A stretch of DNA of 64,000 bases from Martinezella tropici (GCF_008370325.1 NZ_VNIP01000008.1:620001-684000); one strand, 5' to 3'. Shown: positions 18,953 to 29,200, numbered from the stretch's first letter. A program made the numbers and translations. The notes: a model not told the origin generated them from the sequence alone.

Positions 18953-20583
18953 TGACGGCACCTTATTTCATCGGCATCGATGTCGGCACCGGCAGCGCCC
19001 GGGCCGGGATTTTCGACGCGCATGGTCGTCTGCTGGCTGCGGCCAAGCGGCCCATCACCATCTGGCACGAGGCCGGCAGCATCGTCGAACAATCGAGCGA
19101 GCAGATATGGCAAGCTGTTTGCGGCAGCGTCAAAGAGGCCGTCGCAACGGCGAAGATCGCGGCTGACGAGGTTGCCGGCATAGGTTTTGATGCGACGTGT
19201 TCGCTCGTCGCGGTCAAGGCGGATGGCCGGCCCGTGGCTGTGGGAGCATCTGATGATGTCGATCGCAACATCATCGTCTGGATGGATCATCGCGCGGCCG
19301 GCGAGGCGGCGGAGATCAATGCCGGCAATCATGCTGTGCTGCGCTATGTCGGCGGCCGCATCTCGCCCGAGATGGAAACGCCGAAGCTGCTCTGGCTGAA
19401 GCGAAACCTGCCGCAGTCCTTTGCGGCAACCGATCATTTCTTCGATCTTGCCGATTATCTGACCTGGCGCGCGACGGGTTCGCTGCTGAGATCGGTGTGC
19501 ACGGTGACGTGTAAATGGACCTATCTTGCCCATGAGAAGCGCTGGGATGCGCAATATTTCAAGGATATCGACCTTGGTGAGCTGGCCGACGAAGGCTTTG
19601 TGCGGATCGGAACCGAGATCGTCGAGCCGGGTACGGCGCTGGGCGACGGCTTGAATGAAACCGCCGCCCGCGATCTCGGCCTCGCCGTTGGCACGCCGGT
19701 CGGCGCATCGCTCATCGATGCCCATGCCGGCGGCGTCGGCACGCTGGGCGGACAGGGACCGGACGGCCAAGCTGATGTCCGGAACAGGCTCGCCTATATC
19801 TTCGGCACCTCCGCCTGCTCGATGGCGTCGAGTGAAGCGGCGGTGTTCGTCGATGGCGTCTGGGGGCCCTATTATTCGGCGATGGTGCCCGGTCTGTGGC
19901 TGACCGAAGGCGGCCAATCTGCCGCTGGTGCCGCGATCGATCATCTCGTTACCATGCATCCGGCATCCGGCGAGGCGCGCAAGAAAGCTGAGGCGGAGCG
20001 CTTGTCGCTGGTTGCCTGGCTGGACCGGCAGACCATAAAGACGAGCACCAACGCGTCCGACGCCGTGAAGCTCGCCCAATCCATCCAGGTCGTTCCCGAA
20101 TTTCTCGGCAACCGGTCCCCCTACGCCGATCCGGACGCTCGCGCCGTTATCTCCGGCCTCGGGCTGGAAACCGGCGTTGACGATCTCATCGCTCTTTATG
20201 TCGCCGGCCTTTGCGGCATCGGCTATGGGCTCAAGCAGCTGCTCGAAAAGCTGGCCGAGGATGGCATTGCCTGCGATCTCATTATCGCCAGCGGCGGTGC
20301 GGCCCAGAGCGGCCTCGTGCGACAGCTCTTGGCGGATACGACCGGCAGGCCGGTCGCCGTCGCCGATACTGAGGAGCCCGTTCTTCTCGGCGCCGCCATG
20401 CTCGGCGCTACGGCTGGCGGACATTGCGGCTCTCTGGTGGAAGCCATGGCTACCATGTCGCGACTGGTGAAACGGTTCGAACCAGCCGAAGGCGTCGTTA
20501 AAGCATTGCACGAGCAGCGCTACGAAGCCTTCGAGCTGCTGCAATCGGCAGACCGCAGCATCCGCGCGCTGATGTCGCGATAA
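18952..20583 (+). CDS. FGGY-family pentulose kinase, probable D-ribulokinase
   Basis: A 543-residue FGGY carbohydrate kinase. N-terminal ATPase-fold motif FIGIDVGTGSARAGIFD, substrate-domain motifs GIGFDATCSLV and VWMDHRA, the VCTVTCKWTYL stretch, and C-terminal motif IIASGGAAQSGLVRQLLADTTGRPV. The GFDATCSLV/MDHRA pattern belongs to the ribulokinase-like YpCarbK subgroup. Its ATG overlaps the ribitol dehydrogenase stop by one base, so the pair probably does ribitol -> D-ribulose -> D-ribulose 5-phosphate, feeding the pentose phosphate pathway. Confidence 0.9.
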   Translation: MTAPYFIGIDVGTGSARAGIFDAHGRLLAAAKRPITIWHEAGSIVEQSSEQIWQAVCGSVKEAVATAKIAADEVAGIGFDATCSLVAVKADGRPVAVGASDDVDRNIIVWMDHRAAGEAAEINAGNHAVLRYVGGRISPEMETPKLLWLKRNLPQSFAATDHFFDLADYLTWRATGSLLRSVCTVTCKWTYLAHEKRWDAQYFKDIDLGELADEGFVRIGTEIVEPGTALGDGLNETAARDLGLAVGTPVGASLIDAHAGGVGTLGGQGPDGQADVRNRLAYIFGTSACSMASSEAAVFVDGVWGPYYSAMVPGLWLTEGGQSAAGAAIDHLVTMHPASGEARKKAEAERLSLVAWLDRQTIKTSTNASDAVKLAQSIQVVPEFLGNRSPYADPDARAVISGLGLETGVDDLIALYVAGLCGIGYGLKQLLEKLAEDGIACDLIIASGGAAQSGLVRQLLADTTGRPVAVADTEEPVLLGAAMLGATAGGHCGSLVEAMATMSRLVKRFEPAEGVVKALHEQRYEAFELLQSADRSIRALMSR

Positions 20584-20756
20584 ACATGGCTGCACGGTCA
20601 CCCTAGACGCTTGCCACACCTTCCAACTCGAAGGCGATTTATCGTCCCTATTCATAAGTCTATGCGTGAACGGCCCTCTACCGCTCCGTGAATCCTGAGC
20701 TAAATTAATTCCCACACGGTCGCGCCATCGCAGCCGATCTCAGAAAGGACGTCATC

Positions 20757-21155
20757 ATGGACATCAAGAAGAACGGCACGCAACCCTCTGGCAAAGGCCC
20801 CTCCGACTGGTTCACCGGTACGGTCAGGATCGACCCGCTATTTGCTGCCAATGACGCCCGCCGGGCGGCGGCCGGCAGCGTCACCTTCGAACCTGGCGCG
20901 AGGACGGCGTGGCATACCCACCCGCGCGGCCAAACCTTGATCGTCACCGCCGGCCTGGGTCTCGTTCAGCGCGAAGGCGGCCCGGTCGAGGAGATCCGGC
21001 CCGGGGATATCGTCTGGTTTGAACCGGACGAGAAGCACTGGCACGGCGCTTCGCCAACGACAGCCATGACCCATATCGCCATCCACGAGCATCTCGACGG
21101 CAAGGTGGTGGATTGGCTGGAGCATGTGACGGACGAGCAATATCAGGCAAGGTGA
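20757..21155 (+). CDS. Small cupin-domain protein
   Basis: A 132-residue single-domain cupin. Motif 1 is seen in [20 protein letters not shown] (metal-ligand His residues and Gln) and motif 2 in [18 protein letters not shown]. Such small proteins (quercetinase-like or carboxymuconolactone-decarboxylase-associated) bind a divalent metal; many have no defined substrate. It is probably a monocistronic gene between the ribitol kinase and the esterase; a GAAAGGACG ribosome site precedes the ATG. No specific function is claimed. Confidence 0.85.
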   Translation: MDIKKNGTQPSGKGPSDWFTGTVRIDPLFAANDARRAAAGSVTFEPGARTAWHTHPRGQTLIVTAGLGLVQREGGPVEEIRPGDIVWFEPDEKHWHGASPTTAMTHIAIHEHLDGKVVDWLEHVTDEQYQAR

Positions 21156-21251
21156 ATGTCGTCATCGCGGCGGTACTGGCCGTAGGCAGATAAGCATTCG
21201 ATCGCAACCGCGCGCTATCCTTGGCCAATGCACGCGAATCGAGGATATCCG

Positions 21252-22172
21252 ATGGCTACCGCTGAGCGTCCCATGCCGAGCGAGGCAGGCATCCTGCAGT
21301 TCATGGAGATCTGCGATTCCTTCTATCCGCCGGATGCGGTAACGGCTTCGATCACCCAGCAGCGCCGATGGTATGATGCCTTATGCGCGCGCTTCGATCG
21401 CCCCTTGCCCGAGGGCATGGACACCAGGGATGAATTCATCTCCGGAACGATCCCGGTCCGGCGTTACAGGCCCGCTAATCTTCGTACGGCAACGAACCTG
21501 CTCTATCTCCATGGCGGCGGTTTCGTCATCGGTTCGCTCGAGAGCCATCATGCCATCTGCGCCGAGATTGCCGATCACGCCGGCGCTGAACTGATCTCGG
21601 TCGATTATCGGCTGGCGCCGGAATATCGCTGGCCGGCACAGACGGATGATTGTTTCAGCGTCCTCAAACAGCTGCTGGCCGAGAAGAAGTCGGTCGTGCT
21701 GATCGGCGACAGTGCCGGAGGCAATCTGGCGGCGGGATTGGCGGTGCGCGCGAACGCCGAGGGGCTTTCTGGAATTGTCGGCCAGATTTTGATCTATCCA
21801 GCACTCGGTGGCGATCTCGTCTCCGGTTCCTACGAGGAAATGGCCGACGCGCCGGGGCTGACGACCGCGGATGTCGCCTACTATCGCAGCATCCTGCAGG
21901 CTCCATCAGCCGATCCCGTCTCCGAGCCGCTCGCTTTGTCTTCCGTGGCCGGCCTTCCGCCAACCTTCATCACCGTGGCCCATTATGATCCGCTGCGCGA
22001 CGACGGTCGCAACTACGCGGCCCGTCTGGCGCAGGCAGGCGTCGAAGTCTGGTTCCGCGAGGAGCCGCAAATGGTGCATGCCTGGCTGCGGGCAAGACAC
22101 ATGAGCGATGGCGCGCGTACCGGCTTTGCCGCCATCTGCGCGGCGGCAAGCCGGTTTGCCTGCCAGCGTTGA
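21252..22172 (+). CDS. Alpha/beta hydrolase of the HSL (family IV) esterase type
   Basis: About 306 residues. The oxyanion-hole motif YLHGGGFVIGS, the nucleophile motif VLIGDSAGGNLAAG, then the acid region YDPLRDDG and the histidine in QMVHAWLRARH form the complete hormone-sensitive-lipase-like set. The start at 21252 is preferred because GAGG at 21241-21244 sits seven bases ahead; an ATG at 21228 is also in frame. Tail-to-tail with the next gene, with one base between the stops. Cytoplasmic, no signal peptide; natural ester unknown. Confidence 0.88.
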   Translation: MATAERPMPSEAGILQFMEICDSFYPPDAVTASITQQRRWYDALCARFDRPLPEGMDTRDEFISGTIPVRRYRPANLRTATNLLYLHGGGFVIGSLESHHAICAEIADHAGAELISVDYRLAPEYRWPAQTDDCFSVLKQLLAEKKSVVLIGDSAGGNLAAGLAVRANAEGLSGIVGQILIYPALGGDLVSGSYEEMADAPGLTTADVAYYRSILQAPSADPVSEPLALSSVAGLPPTFITVAHYDPLRDDGRNYAARLAQAGVEVWFREEPQMVHAWLRARHMSDGARTGFAAICAAASRFACQR

Positions 22173-22173
22173 C

Positions 22174-24183
22174 CTACATCAGGTCGCGGGCGATACGCTT
22201 CTCTTCGAATATCTTCCTGAAGATCTCGGTCGCGCCCTCATAGGCAACGACCGAGGCGCTGATGATCCACTCCGTTGCCGTGCAGGATATGGAGGATGTT
22301 GCGACCGTGCGAACAAACCAGTCGGGGCGTCGCATATCGCAAGTCCAGGTCGAGATGCCGGACATCGACAGCGGGTCATCCGGCGCGATTGACCAGGTTT
22401 CCTCGCGCAGCTGCCGTGTCGATAGGCCGGTGCCGGGATGTTCGAAAAGACCGGTATCCTCGTGGATTTCATAGCGCGTGAGGCCGGACGAGAGGTCGCG
22501 CACCACCTGTCGTTTCGTCGAGGCCGGCGCATATTCGATATATTTCGGCAGCGGATCGGGGTTGTCGGGCTGCTTCACGTCGATGAGTTCATGCGTCCCA
22601 AGCAGAGGCAAGCCAAGACCGATCGAGGCAATGTCGATCGTGAGCCCCGGATCTTCCGGCGGCGGCAGAACCATGGGCCAATAGGCTGTCGACAGCGACA
22701 GGCGGATGCGGTGCCCCTTGCGGAAACGATAGCCGCAGGCATCGAGCGTTAAGGTCACTCTGACCTGTTGGCCCTTGCTCAGCGGCTCCGGTGCGGCATT
22801 GCCGTCACGGTGGGCGAGATTGAGGACGCCAAAGGAGACGCGCGTTGCCGTGCCGTCCGGATGGATGTCGACGAGCCTTGCGCAGAGATTGGCGGTTTCG
22901 GCGTCGCATCTGAGCGTCAATGTGACGACGGGGCGGCCGAGATAATCGTAATCCTCGACCAGCGGCGAGGTCTGGAAGGTCAGCGATCCGGCGTCATCGA
23001 GGCGCTGATCGATCGCCAGTTCCGCATCCGGCTTCAGGGTGAACCATTCGCCCGAGGCCGTGCCCGTGTCGAGCGGTGAGCGCAGATAGACGGGATGTTC
23101 CGGCGCGTGGGGGATCGGCATGCCTTCCATCAAGGTGCCGAACTGCTCGACATAGAAGCACTGCATGTCAGGCGGCTGCCACTCTTTCTTGGCGATCCAG
23201 AAACCGGGGTCGAAATCGCGGCGCGTGGCTGGCGTTATCGAATCGAGAATGTAGGCGCGCACCGATGGCGTGGTCTCCGCGCCGTTGGGCTCGCCACGCA
23301 GCCAGCGGTTCCACCAGGCAATCGCTTCGCCGTGGAAATCGGCGCGCGGCTTCGGCCATGCGAAATGCGGATATTTATGGACCCATGGTCCAACAAGCGC
23401 TTTCGCCGTATCTCCAAGACCCTCGACAGCCAGCAGCGGCGTGTTGCGATAGCCATCCGCCCAACCGGCAATGACGAGGGCGGGAATATCGAAGCCTGCG
23501 AAGTCTTCGCAGATCGAACCATGCCGCCAGAAGTCGTCGCGGCGCTGATGCTGGAGCCATTCCTCCATGAAGAAGGGTTCCTGCTCGAGGCGCTGCAGCC
23601 ACATGTCCCGCCAGTCGTCGCCGACGATGGCTGGATCGGGCGAACGCGATTGGTAGGCAAGCATGGTCGCCGCCCAGGAGAGCTGGGCGGAGAGATGGCA
23701 GCCGTTCTTGTAGTGGATGTCGTCATTATAGCGATCGACTGTGGAAGCGATCGAAATCACCGCCTTTAGCGCGGGAGGCTTCAAGGCCGCGACCTGCAGG
23801 CAGGTGAAGCCACCCCAGGAAATGCCCATCATGCCGACCGAGCCGTTCGACCAGGGCTGCTCCGCGATCCAGGCGATAAGCTCGCAGGCGTTGGCAAGCT
23901 CGAGCTCGGTATATTCGCCGTCGATGATCCCACTGGATTCACCGGAGCCTCTAATATCGACGCGGACGCCGGCGATCCCGGCTGCAGCGAAGACGGGGTA
24001 CGTGGATTCATCACGCGGGCTTGTCCCGTCGCGCTTGCGGTAGGGCAGGAATTCGAAGACGGCGGGCACGGGATCGCTCTCCGCGCCGTCGGGCATCCAG
24101 ATGCGCGCGGCAAGCCGCGTGCCGTCCTTCAGGGTGATCCACTGATTTTCGATGATGGTGAAGCTGCGGTCTGACATGGTCAT
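22174..24183 (-). CDS. CocE/NonD-family acyl hydrolase (S15 peptidase-like)
   Basis: A 669-residue protein without a signal peptide. The N-terminal alpha/beta hydrolase core has MMGISWGGF (GxSxG-type nucleophile elbow), preceded by VRGSGES-like VDIRGSGESSG and followed by VIAGWADGYRNTPL. The C-terminal jelly-roll half has the typical GQQVRVTLTLDACGYRFRKGHRIRLSLS. The family cleaves acyl esters or prolyl peptides. It is the last gene of a convergent array and starts 15 bases after the stop of a binding-protein gene, so it may process the compound imported by that ABC system. Confidence 0.88.
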   Translation of the reverse strand: MTMSDRSFTIIENQWITLKDGTRLAARIWMPDGAESDPVPAVFEFLPYRKRDGTSPRDESTYPVFAAAGIAGVRVDIRGSGESSGIIDGEYTELELANACELIAWIAEQPWSNGSVGMMGISWGGFTCLQVAALKPPALKAVISIASTVDRYNDDIHYKNGCHLSAQLSWAATMLAYQSRSPDPAIVGDDWRDMWLQRLEQEPFFMEEWLQHQRRDDFWRHGSICEDFAGFDIPALVIAGWADGYRNTPLLAVEGLGDTAKALVGPWVHKYPHFAWPKPRADFHGEAIAWWNRWLRGEPNGAETTPSVRAYILDSITPATRRDFDPGFWIAKKEWQPPDMQCFYVEQFGTLMEGMPIPHAPEHPVYLRSPLDTGTASGEWFTLKPDAELAIDQRLDDAGSLTFQTSPLVEDYDYLGRPVVTLTLRCDAETANLCARLVDIHPDGTATRVSFGVLNLAHRDGNAAPEPLSKGQQVRVTLTLDACGYRFRKGHRIRLSLSTAYWPMVLPPPEDPGLTIDIASIGLGLPLLGTHELIDVKQPDNPDPLPKYIEYAPASTKRQVVRDLSSGLTRYEIHEDTGLFEHPGTGLSTRQLREETWSIAPDDPLSMSGISTWTCDMRRPDWFVRTVATSSISCTATEWIISASVVAYEGATEIFRKIFEEKRIARDLM

Positions 24184-24198
24184 ATATCCCGAAGAGAT

Positions 24199-25779
24199 TT
24201 AGGCATTAAACCATACGCGGCTGCCGATGTAGCCGTTGGACATATCGTTGCCGATATCGTCGACATATCCCTTCAGCGTTTTCGAAGCGGCCATGATGTA
24301 GTCGTTGAAAACGGGCAGGATGAGACCACCATCATCTCGCACCATCAGGGCCAGATGTCGATAAAGTTCCTTGCGCTTGGCTTCATCGAGCTCGGACCTT
24401 GCCTGCAGCACCATCTTGTCGAAGTCGGGCCGCTTGAAATGTGTATCGTTCCATTCGGCAGTCGACAGATAGGAGGTGGAATAGCGCGAATCCTGTGTCG
24501 GGCGGCCGCCCCAGAAGGAGGCGCAGAAGGGCTGCTTGTTCCAGACGTTGGTCCAGTAGCCATCTTCCGGTTCGCGCTTGACGTCGATCGTGATCCCGGC
24601 CTTGCGGGCGCTTTGCTGGAACAGGATCGCCGCATCCACGGCGCCCGGGAAGGCTGCGTCGGACGTACGCAACAGGATTGGACGATCGAGGCCCGATTTC
24701 TTGAAGTGGAAGGCGGCCTTATCGGGATCATATGGACGCTGCTCGATATCGGTTGGCGCGAGAGCGTAATTGGAATTGACCGGATAGTCGTTGCCGATCG
24801 TTCCGTAGCCGCCTAGGACCTTGTCGAGGATCGACTGGCGATCGACGGCATATTTCAGCGCAAGCCGAAGATCGCTGTTGTCGAAAGGCGCGATGTCGCA
24901 ATGCATCAGGAAACTATAGAAGCCCTTGCCGGCACTGCGGACGATATCGACATTCGGTGCGCGCTTCAGCATCGCGACTGTCTTTGGGTCGACATTGTTG
25001 ACGAAATGGACCTGGCCGGACGCCAGAGCGGCGATGCGGGCGGTGTTGTCGTTGATGACGAGTATTTCCACGCTGTCGACAAAGCCGCGATCGGCGCGCC
25101 AGTCTTTGGGGTTCTTCTCAAAGGAGGCACGAACGCCCGGTTCAAAGTTCTTCAGAATGTAAGGACCGGTGCCGATGGCCGCCGCAGGTTTTTCCACGCC
25201 ACCCTTCGGCTGGATGATCAGGTGGTAGTCGGTCAGGAGAAGGGGCAGATCCGCATTGCCTTCCGAAAGCGTCAAGACAAGGTCGCCCGCTTTTTCTTCG
25301 ATACCGGTAATCGACGCCATCAGCCCCAGAGCACCGGACTGCGAATTCTTGTCAGCGTGCCGCTTCAGCGTCGCGACGATATCTGCGACGGTCATCTTGC
25401 TGCCGTCATGAAACTGCACGTCGTTCCTGATCTTGAAAGTCCAGACGGATGCGTCCGCCGATGGCGTCCAGGAAGTTGCCAGCGACGGCAAGGGCGCGCC
25501 GGTCTTGGGGTCGGATTCGACAAGCGTGTCACCCCAGAGGCGGCCAATGACGAACAGGACGGAGGCGCTGTATGTTGCGGGATCGAGCGCATCGCTGGTG
25601 GCGCCGCCCTTGAGGCCGAGCTTCAAATGGCCGCCATGCTTAGCTTCCTGAGCACGAGCATCACGCGGCATCAAAAATCCCGCGGTGAGGCTCGGCAAAG
25701 CGCCCAAGGCAACGGCACCGCCGAGGAAGTGGCGGCGGCCGATTTTCAGCTGCGTAGATTGATCCTTTTGATGCGTCAT
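24199..25779 (-). CDS. ABC transporter substrate-binding protein (SBP_bac_5), first of two related copies
   Basis: A 526-residue receptor with a Tat-type signal (GRRHFLGGAVALGALPSL). The mature part contains RGGHLKL-like HGGHLKLGLKGGATSDALDP and IGTGPYILKNFEPG. It is strikingly similar over its whole length to the protein encoded at 30358-31947: by eye roughly two thirds of positions agree, including GNADxPLLLTDYHLxIQP, KREPxDGYWTNVWN and YxDDIGNDMSNGY-type ends. It is separated from the transporter genes by the XRE regulator, which is divergent, and forms a two-gene unit with the CocE hydrolase. Confidence 0.9.
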   Translation of the reverse strand: MTHQKDQSTQLKIGRRHFLGGAVALGALPSLTAGFLMPRDARAQEAKHGGHLKLGLKGGATSDALDPATYSASVLFVIGRLWGDTLVESDPKTGAPLPSLATSWTPSADASVWTFKIRNDVQFHDGSKMTVADIVATLKRHADKNSQSGALGLMASITGIEEKAGDLVLTLSEGNADLPLLLTDYHLIIQPKGGVEKPAAAIGTGPYILKNFEPGVRASFEKNPKDWRADRGFVDSVEILVINDNTARIAALASGQVHFVNNVDPKTVAMLKRAPNVDIVRSAGKGFYSFLMHCDIAPFDNSDLRLALKYAVDRQSILDKVLGGYGTIGNDYPVNSNYALAPTDIEQRPYDPDKAAFHFKKSGLDRPILLRTSDAAFPGAVDAAILFQQSARKAGITIDVKREPEDGYWTNVWNKQPFCASFWGGRPTQDSRYSTSYLSTAEWNDTHFKRPDFDKMVLQARSELDEAKRKELYRHLALMVRDDGGLILPVFNDYIMAASKTLKGYVDDIGNDMSNGYIGSRVWFNA

Positions 25780-25901
25780 TGCAGTTCCCTCTTTTCAGTT
25801 TTCTAAGGGGGAAACGTAGAGGTCGGGCCGGCTCGCGCAATTTCGCGACTTGACGCTTCTTTATGCGAGTTTACGCTAGCGTCATCAAGACGGAGCTACC
25901 G

Positions 25902-26687
25902 ATGACCCACCTGGTCGAGAACCTCAAGATTGCCTGTGCCACGCAGCGTTCCATTTCGCATCTGTGCCGCGCGGTCGATATCAATCGGCAGCAATTCAAC
26001 CGATATATCAACGGCCAGACGAAACCCTCTGCCCATAATCTGGCGCGCATTGCCAAATATTTCGATCTCGACGCAGCCGACTTTGGTCTCGCTCCCAAGC
26101 TCTTTCGGGAACTGCTTCGGCGACCGGCGCTCGGTCTCAACGAAACTTCGGAGCTCTTAAAGGCGTTTCCGGGAAATCTGACTGCCCTGAAACGCCATAT
26201 TGGCTATTATCAGACCTATCATCGCTCGCCGTCTTGGCCTGGAATGGTCGTATGCTCCTGCAGTCGCCTTATCGAGCAGGGCGGGCTGGTGCACGTCAAA
26301 TCAATGGAGCGCCTGCGGGACCCTGGAAACGGCATCCAGCAGTTTTCAAAATATGTCGGCCTGGCGGCATTCTATCGCAATCGGGTCTTCATCACCGAGC
26401 GTGTCATCGGCCCGAACTCCATGTTGTCGCAAACGATCCTCCTGCCGTTCGACGAACACCAGCGCGTCTATCTGCGCGGCACGACCATGGGTGTGTCCTG
26501 GCGAAAGGAAAACCTCCCCTATGCCTCGCGGATGATCTGGCGTCATGTCGGCGCCGAGCCTGATTTGCGTGAACTTCTCTCGCGCTGTGGGCCTCTGCCG
26601 CTATCCTCGCGCCAGCTGCCACCCACGGTGCGTTCGTTCCTCGCAGATCCATCCGCCGAAGTGTATGCGGTGCCGGCAGAGTATTGA
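25902..26687 (+). CDS. XRE-type HTH transcriptional regulator with an unassigned C-terminal domain
   Basis: A 261-residue protein. The first 65 residues form a lambda-repressor-like HTH (ENLKIACATQRSISHLCRAVDINRQQFNRYINGQTKPSAHNLARIAKYF). The remaining 190 residues contain WPGMVVCSCSRLIEQGG, FSKYVGLAAFYRNRVFI and VYLRGTTMGVSWRK, which I do not recognise as a named sensor domain. CGGAG at 25891-25895 lies six bases before the ATG at 25902; an upstream ATG at 25863 falls in the promoter. A TTGACG element near 25850 with TACGCT about 16 bases on could be its promoter. It is divergent from a binding-protein gene and likely regulates the surrounding transporter. Confidence 0.82.
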   Translation: MTHLVENLKIACATQRSISHLCRAVDINRQQFNRYINGQTKPSAHNLARIAKYFDLDAADFGLAPKLFRELLRRPALGLNETSELLKAFPGNLTALKRHIGYYQTYHRSPSWPGMVVCSCSRLIEQGGLVHVKSMERLRDPGNGIQQFSKYVGLAAFYRNRVFITERVIGPNSMLSQTILLPFDEHQRVYLRGTTMGVSWRKENLPYASRMIWRHVGAEPDLRELLSRCGPLPLSSRQLPPTVRSFLADPSAEVYAVPAEY

Positions 26688-26743
26688 TGGCACCAATTTT
26701 CGCAACGACGTCCTCAAATCCAGGTTTGAGGTCGGAGGTGCCA
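26688..26743. terminator. Nested inverted repeats between convergent genes, possible bidirectional terminator
   Basis: An outer pair TGGCACC (26688-26694) / GGTGCCA (26737-26743) encloses an inner perfect pair CCTCAAA (26712-26718) / TTTGAGG (26725-26731). It occupies exactly the gap between the XRE gene end and the ATPase gene end. T/A-rich ends are short, so termination efficiency is unclear. Confidence 0.45.
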
Positions 26744-26748
26744 AGCAC

Positions 26749-28386
26749 TTAATTTCCAGCGCTTGCCATCCTCCGCGTCGTCAGCACACGCTCCAGCCAG
26801 CCGATCTCCATCTCGGGCACGGATTTCAGCAGCAGGTCAGTGTAATCGTCGAAGGGTGGTGACAACGCCTCTGATTTCGGGCCGAAGCGAACAAGCTTGC
26901 CGCGATGCATCACCGCGACGCTGTCGGCGATGGCGCGAACGATAGCGATGTCATGGGTGATGAAGACGTAGGAGAGATGAGCCTCTTCCTGCAGCTTCAA
27001 GAGCAGTTTCAGAATGCCTTCGGCAACCAGCGGGTCGAGTGCCGAGGTCGGCTCGTCGCAGAGGATGAGCTCCGGCTTGGCCGCAAGCGCGCGGGCGATG
27101 GCAACGCGTTGCTTCTGGCCGCCGGAAAGCTCGGCCGGATAACGGTCGATGAAGCCATTACCCATCTCGATCTGATCCAGCAGCTCCTTCACGCGCGCCG
27201 TCTTTGCAGCACCACGGAGGCCGTCATAGAAGGTCAGCGGGCGGCCGATGATATCGCGCACCGTCTGGCGTGGATTCATGGCGGTATCGGCCATCTGGTA
27301 GATCAGCTGGATGCGTCGCAATTCCTCCCGCGAGCGGTTTTTCAGGGCCGGCGTCAGCAGCTTGCCGTCGAAAGAAATCCGCCCGTCGCTCGGCGGCAGC
27401 AGGCCGGTGATGACACGGGCGAGCGTCGACTTGCCGGAGCCGGATTCGCCGACCACTGCCAGCGTCTGTCCTTTAGGAACGTGTAGAGAAACATCGTGCA
27501 ATACTCTGAAACCATTGGAATATTGCGCGCTGATATTTTCCACCTTTAGAAGCGCGCTCGATTGGTCGTCGGCTTCCGCCCTTGCCTCTTGGCGGACATT
27601 GACGAGAGCGCGGGTATAATCCTGCCGAGGCTCCTCAATGATCTGCTGGACGCTGCCATATTCCACCGTCTTGCCGTGCCTCAGCACCATGATGTCGTCG
27701 GAAATCTGCGCGACGACGGCAAGGTCATGGGTGATGTAAAGCGCTGCCGTATGCGTCTCCTCGATGGCGTGCTTGATCGCCGCCAGCACGTCGATCTGCG
27801 TGGTGACGTCGAGCGCGGTCGTCGGTTCGTCGAAGACGATCAGCTCCGGGTTGGAGCAGAGCGCCATGGCGGTCATGGCGCGCTGCAGCTGGCCGCCCGA
27901 GACCTGGTGCGGATAGCGCTCGCCAAAGGTTTCCGGGTTGGGCAGGCCAAGGACGCGGAAGAGATAGAGCGCCCGTTTCTTGGCTTCCTCCCTGGTCATC
28001 AGGCGGTGCTTCACCGTGGCTTCGATCACCTGATCACCCAGCCTATGTGCCGGATTGAAGGCAGCGGCGGCCGACTGCGCGACGTAGCAGACCCGCGCCC
28101 CGCGGATCCGGCGAATACCGGATTTGCCGAGCGGCAGGATGTCGGTGCCGTCGAGCAGCACCCGGCCGCCAGTGATTTCGGCACCGCCACGGCCATAGGC
28201 GAGGGCGGAAAGGCCGATAGTGGATTTGCCGGCGCCGGACTCGCCGATCAACCCGAGCACCTTGCCCTTCTCAAGATCGAAGGAGACGCCATCGACGATA
28301 GTGACGCGTTTCGGCGGCTCGCCGGGCGGATAGCTGGTTGCCTCGATCTTGAGATCGCGAACGGAAAGAAGCTCAGGCATCGCCAC
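26749..28386 (-). CDS. ABC transporter ATP-binding protein with two fused cassettes (DppD-DppF type)
   Basis: A 545-residue protein holding two complete ATPase domains: the first with [24 protein letters not shown] and [14 protein letters not shown], the second (after about residue 285) with [28 protein letters not shown] and [14 protein letters not shown]. It is a fused equivalent of separate DppD and DppF, able to power the two permeases alone. Its ATG overlaps the stop of the DppC-type permease gene by 14 bases. Last gene of the transporter operon. Confidence 0.94.
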   Translation of the reverse strand: MAMPELLSVRDLKIEATSYPPGEPPKRVTIVDGVSFDLEKGKVLGLIGESGAGKSTIGLSALAYGRGGAEITGGRVLLDGTDILPLGKSGIRRIRGARVCYVAQSAAAAFNPAHRLGDQVIEATVKHRLMTREEAKKRALYLFRVLGLPNPETFGERYPHQVSGGQLQRAMTAMALCSNPELIVFDEPTTALDVTTQIDVLAAIKHAIEETHTAALYITHDLAVVAQISDDIMVLRHGKTVEYGSVQQIIEEPRQDYTRALVNVRQEARAEADDQSSALLKVENISAQYSNGFRVLHDVSLHVPKGQTLAVVGESGSGKSTLARVITGLLPPSDGRISFDGKLLTPALKNRSREELRRIQLIYQMADTAMNPRQTVRDIIGRPLTFYDGLRGAAKTARVKELLDQIEMGNGFIDRYPAELSGGQKQRVAIARALAAKPELILCDEPTSALDPLVAEGILKLLLKLQEEAHLSYVFITHDIAIVRAIADSVAVMHRGKLVRFGPKSEALSPPFDDYTDLLLKSVPEMEIGWLERVLTTRRMASAGN

Positions 28387-29200
28387 GCCCTCCCTTGAGG
28401 CTGGAGGTGCGCCTTAATAACCAGTCGACCACCAGATTGACACAGATTGCGAGCGCCGCGATGGCGGAACCCGGCACGAGCGCGGCGGAAATGCCGAAGA
28501 TGATGCCGTCCTTGTTGTCCTTGACCATGCCGCCCCAATCGGCCGACGGCGGCTGGATGCCAAGGCCGAGGAAGGACAGAGTGGACAGGAACAGGATCGA
28601 GAAGGCGAAGCGCAGACCGAATTCCGCCAGCAGCGGCGACAGCGTATTCGGCAGGATCTCGCGGAAGATGATCCAGATCCTGCCTTCGCCGCGCAGCTTG
28701 GCTGCTTCCACGAATTCCATGACCGCGACATCGAGCGCCACGGCACGGCCGAGGCGATAGACCCGGGTGGAATCGAGAATGGCCATGACGAGGATCAGCA
28801 CGATTAGGTTCTGCGGCAGGACGGCCAGAACGACGAGCGCGAAGATCAGCGTCGGGATCGACATCATCAGGTCGTTGAAGCGCGAAAAGACCGTGTCGAT
28901 CCATCCGCGCGAGACGGCGGCGGTAAAGCTCAGGATGATGCCGAGCGAGAAGGAAATGATTGTTGCCGCGAGCGCGACGAATAGCGTCGTGCGGGTGCCG
29001 TAGATCAGACGCGATAGGATATCGCGGCCGAGATTGTCGAGGCCGAAGAAATATTGCGGATCGGCAGGCTGCCAAACGTTGCCGACGACCTCAGTTTCGC
29101 CATAGGGGGCGATCCAGGGCGCGAAGATGGCGCAGATGAAGGCGATCAGGATACCGATGATGCCGACCCAGGCGGTGATAGGAATATCTCTCAATCTCAT
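28373..29200 (-). CDS. ABC transporter permease, DppC type
   Basis: About 275 residues from the ATG at 29200, which overlaps the stop of the upstream permease by four bases (ATGA); a longer frame to 29293 is read-through. Hydrophobic N-terminus ITAWVGIIGILIAFICAIFAPWIAPYGE, the motif YFFGLDNLGRDILSRLIYGTRTTL and EAA loop (VMEFVEAAKLRGEGRIWIIFREILPNTLSPLLAEF). Same operon as the DppB-type gene and the fused ATPase. Confidence 0.93.
   Translation of the reverse strand: MRLRDIPITAWVGIIGILIAFICAIFAPWIAPYGETEVVGNVWQPADPQYFFGLDNLGRDILSRLIYGTRTTLFVALAATIISFSLGIILSFTAAVSRGWIDTVFSRFNDLMMSIPTLIFALVVLAVLPQNLIVLILVMAILDSTRVYRLGRAVALDVAVMEFVEAAKLRGEGRIWIIFREILPNTLSPLLAEFGLRFAFSILFLSTLSFLGLGIQPPSADWGGMVKDNKDGIIFGISAALVPGSAIAALAICVNLVVDWLLRRTSSLKGGRGDA

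Noticed and set aside
18949..20715. 588-codon open frame on the minus strand opposite the FGGY kinase
   Set aside because: It is an antisense shadow of a high-GC gene; the kinase frame has complete family motifs and the antisense protein shows none.
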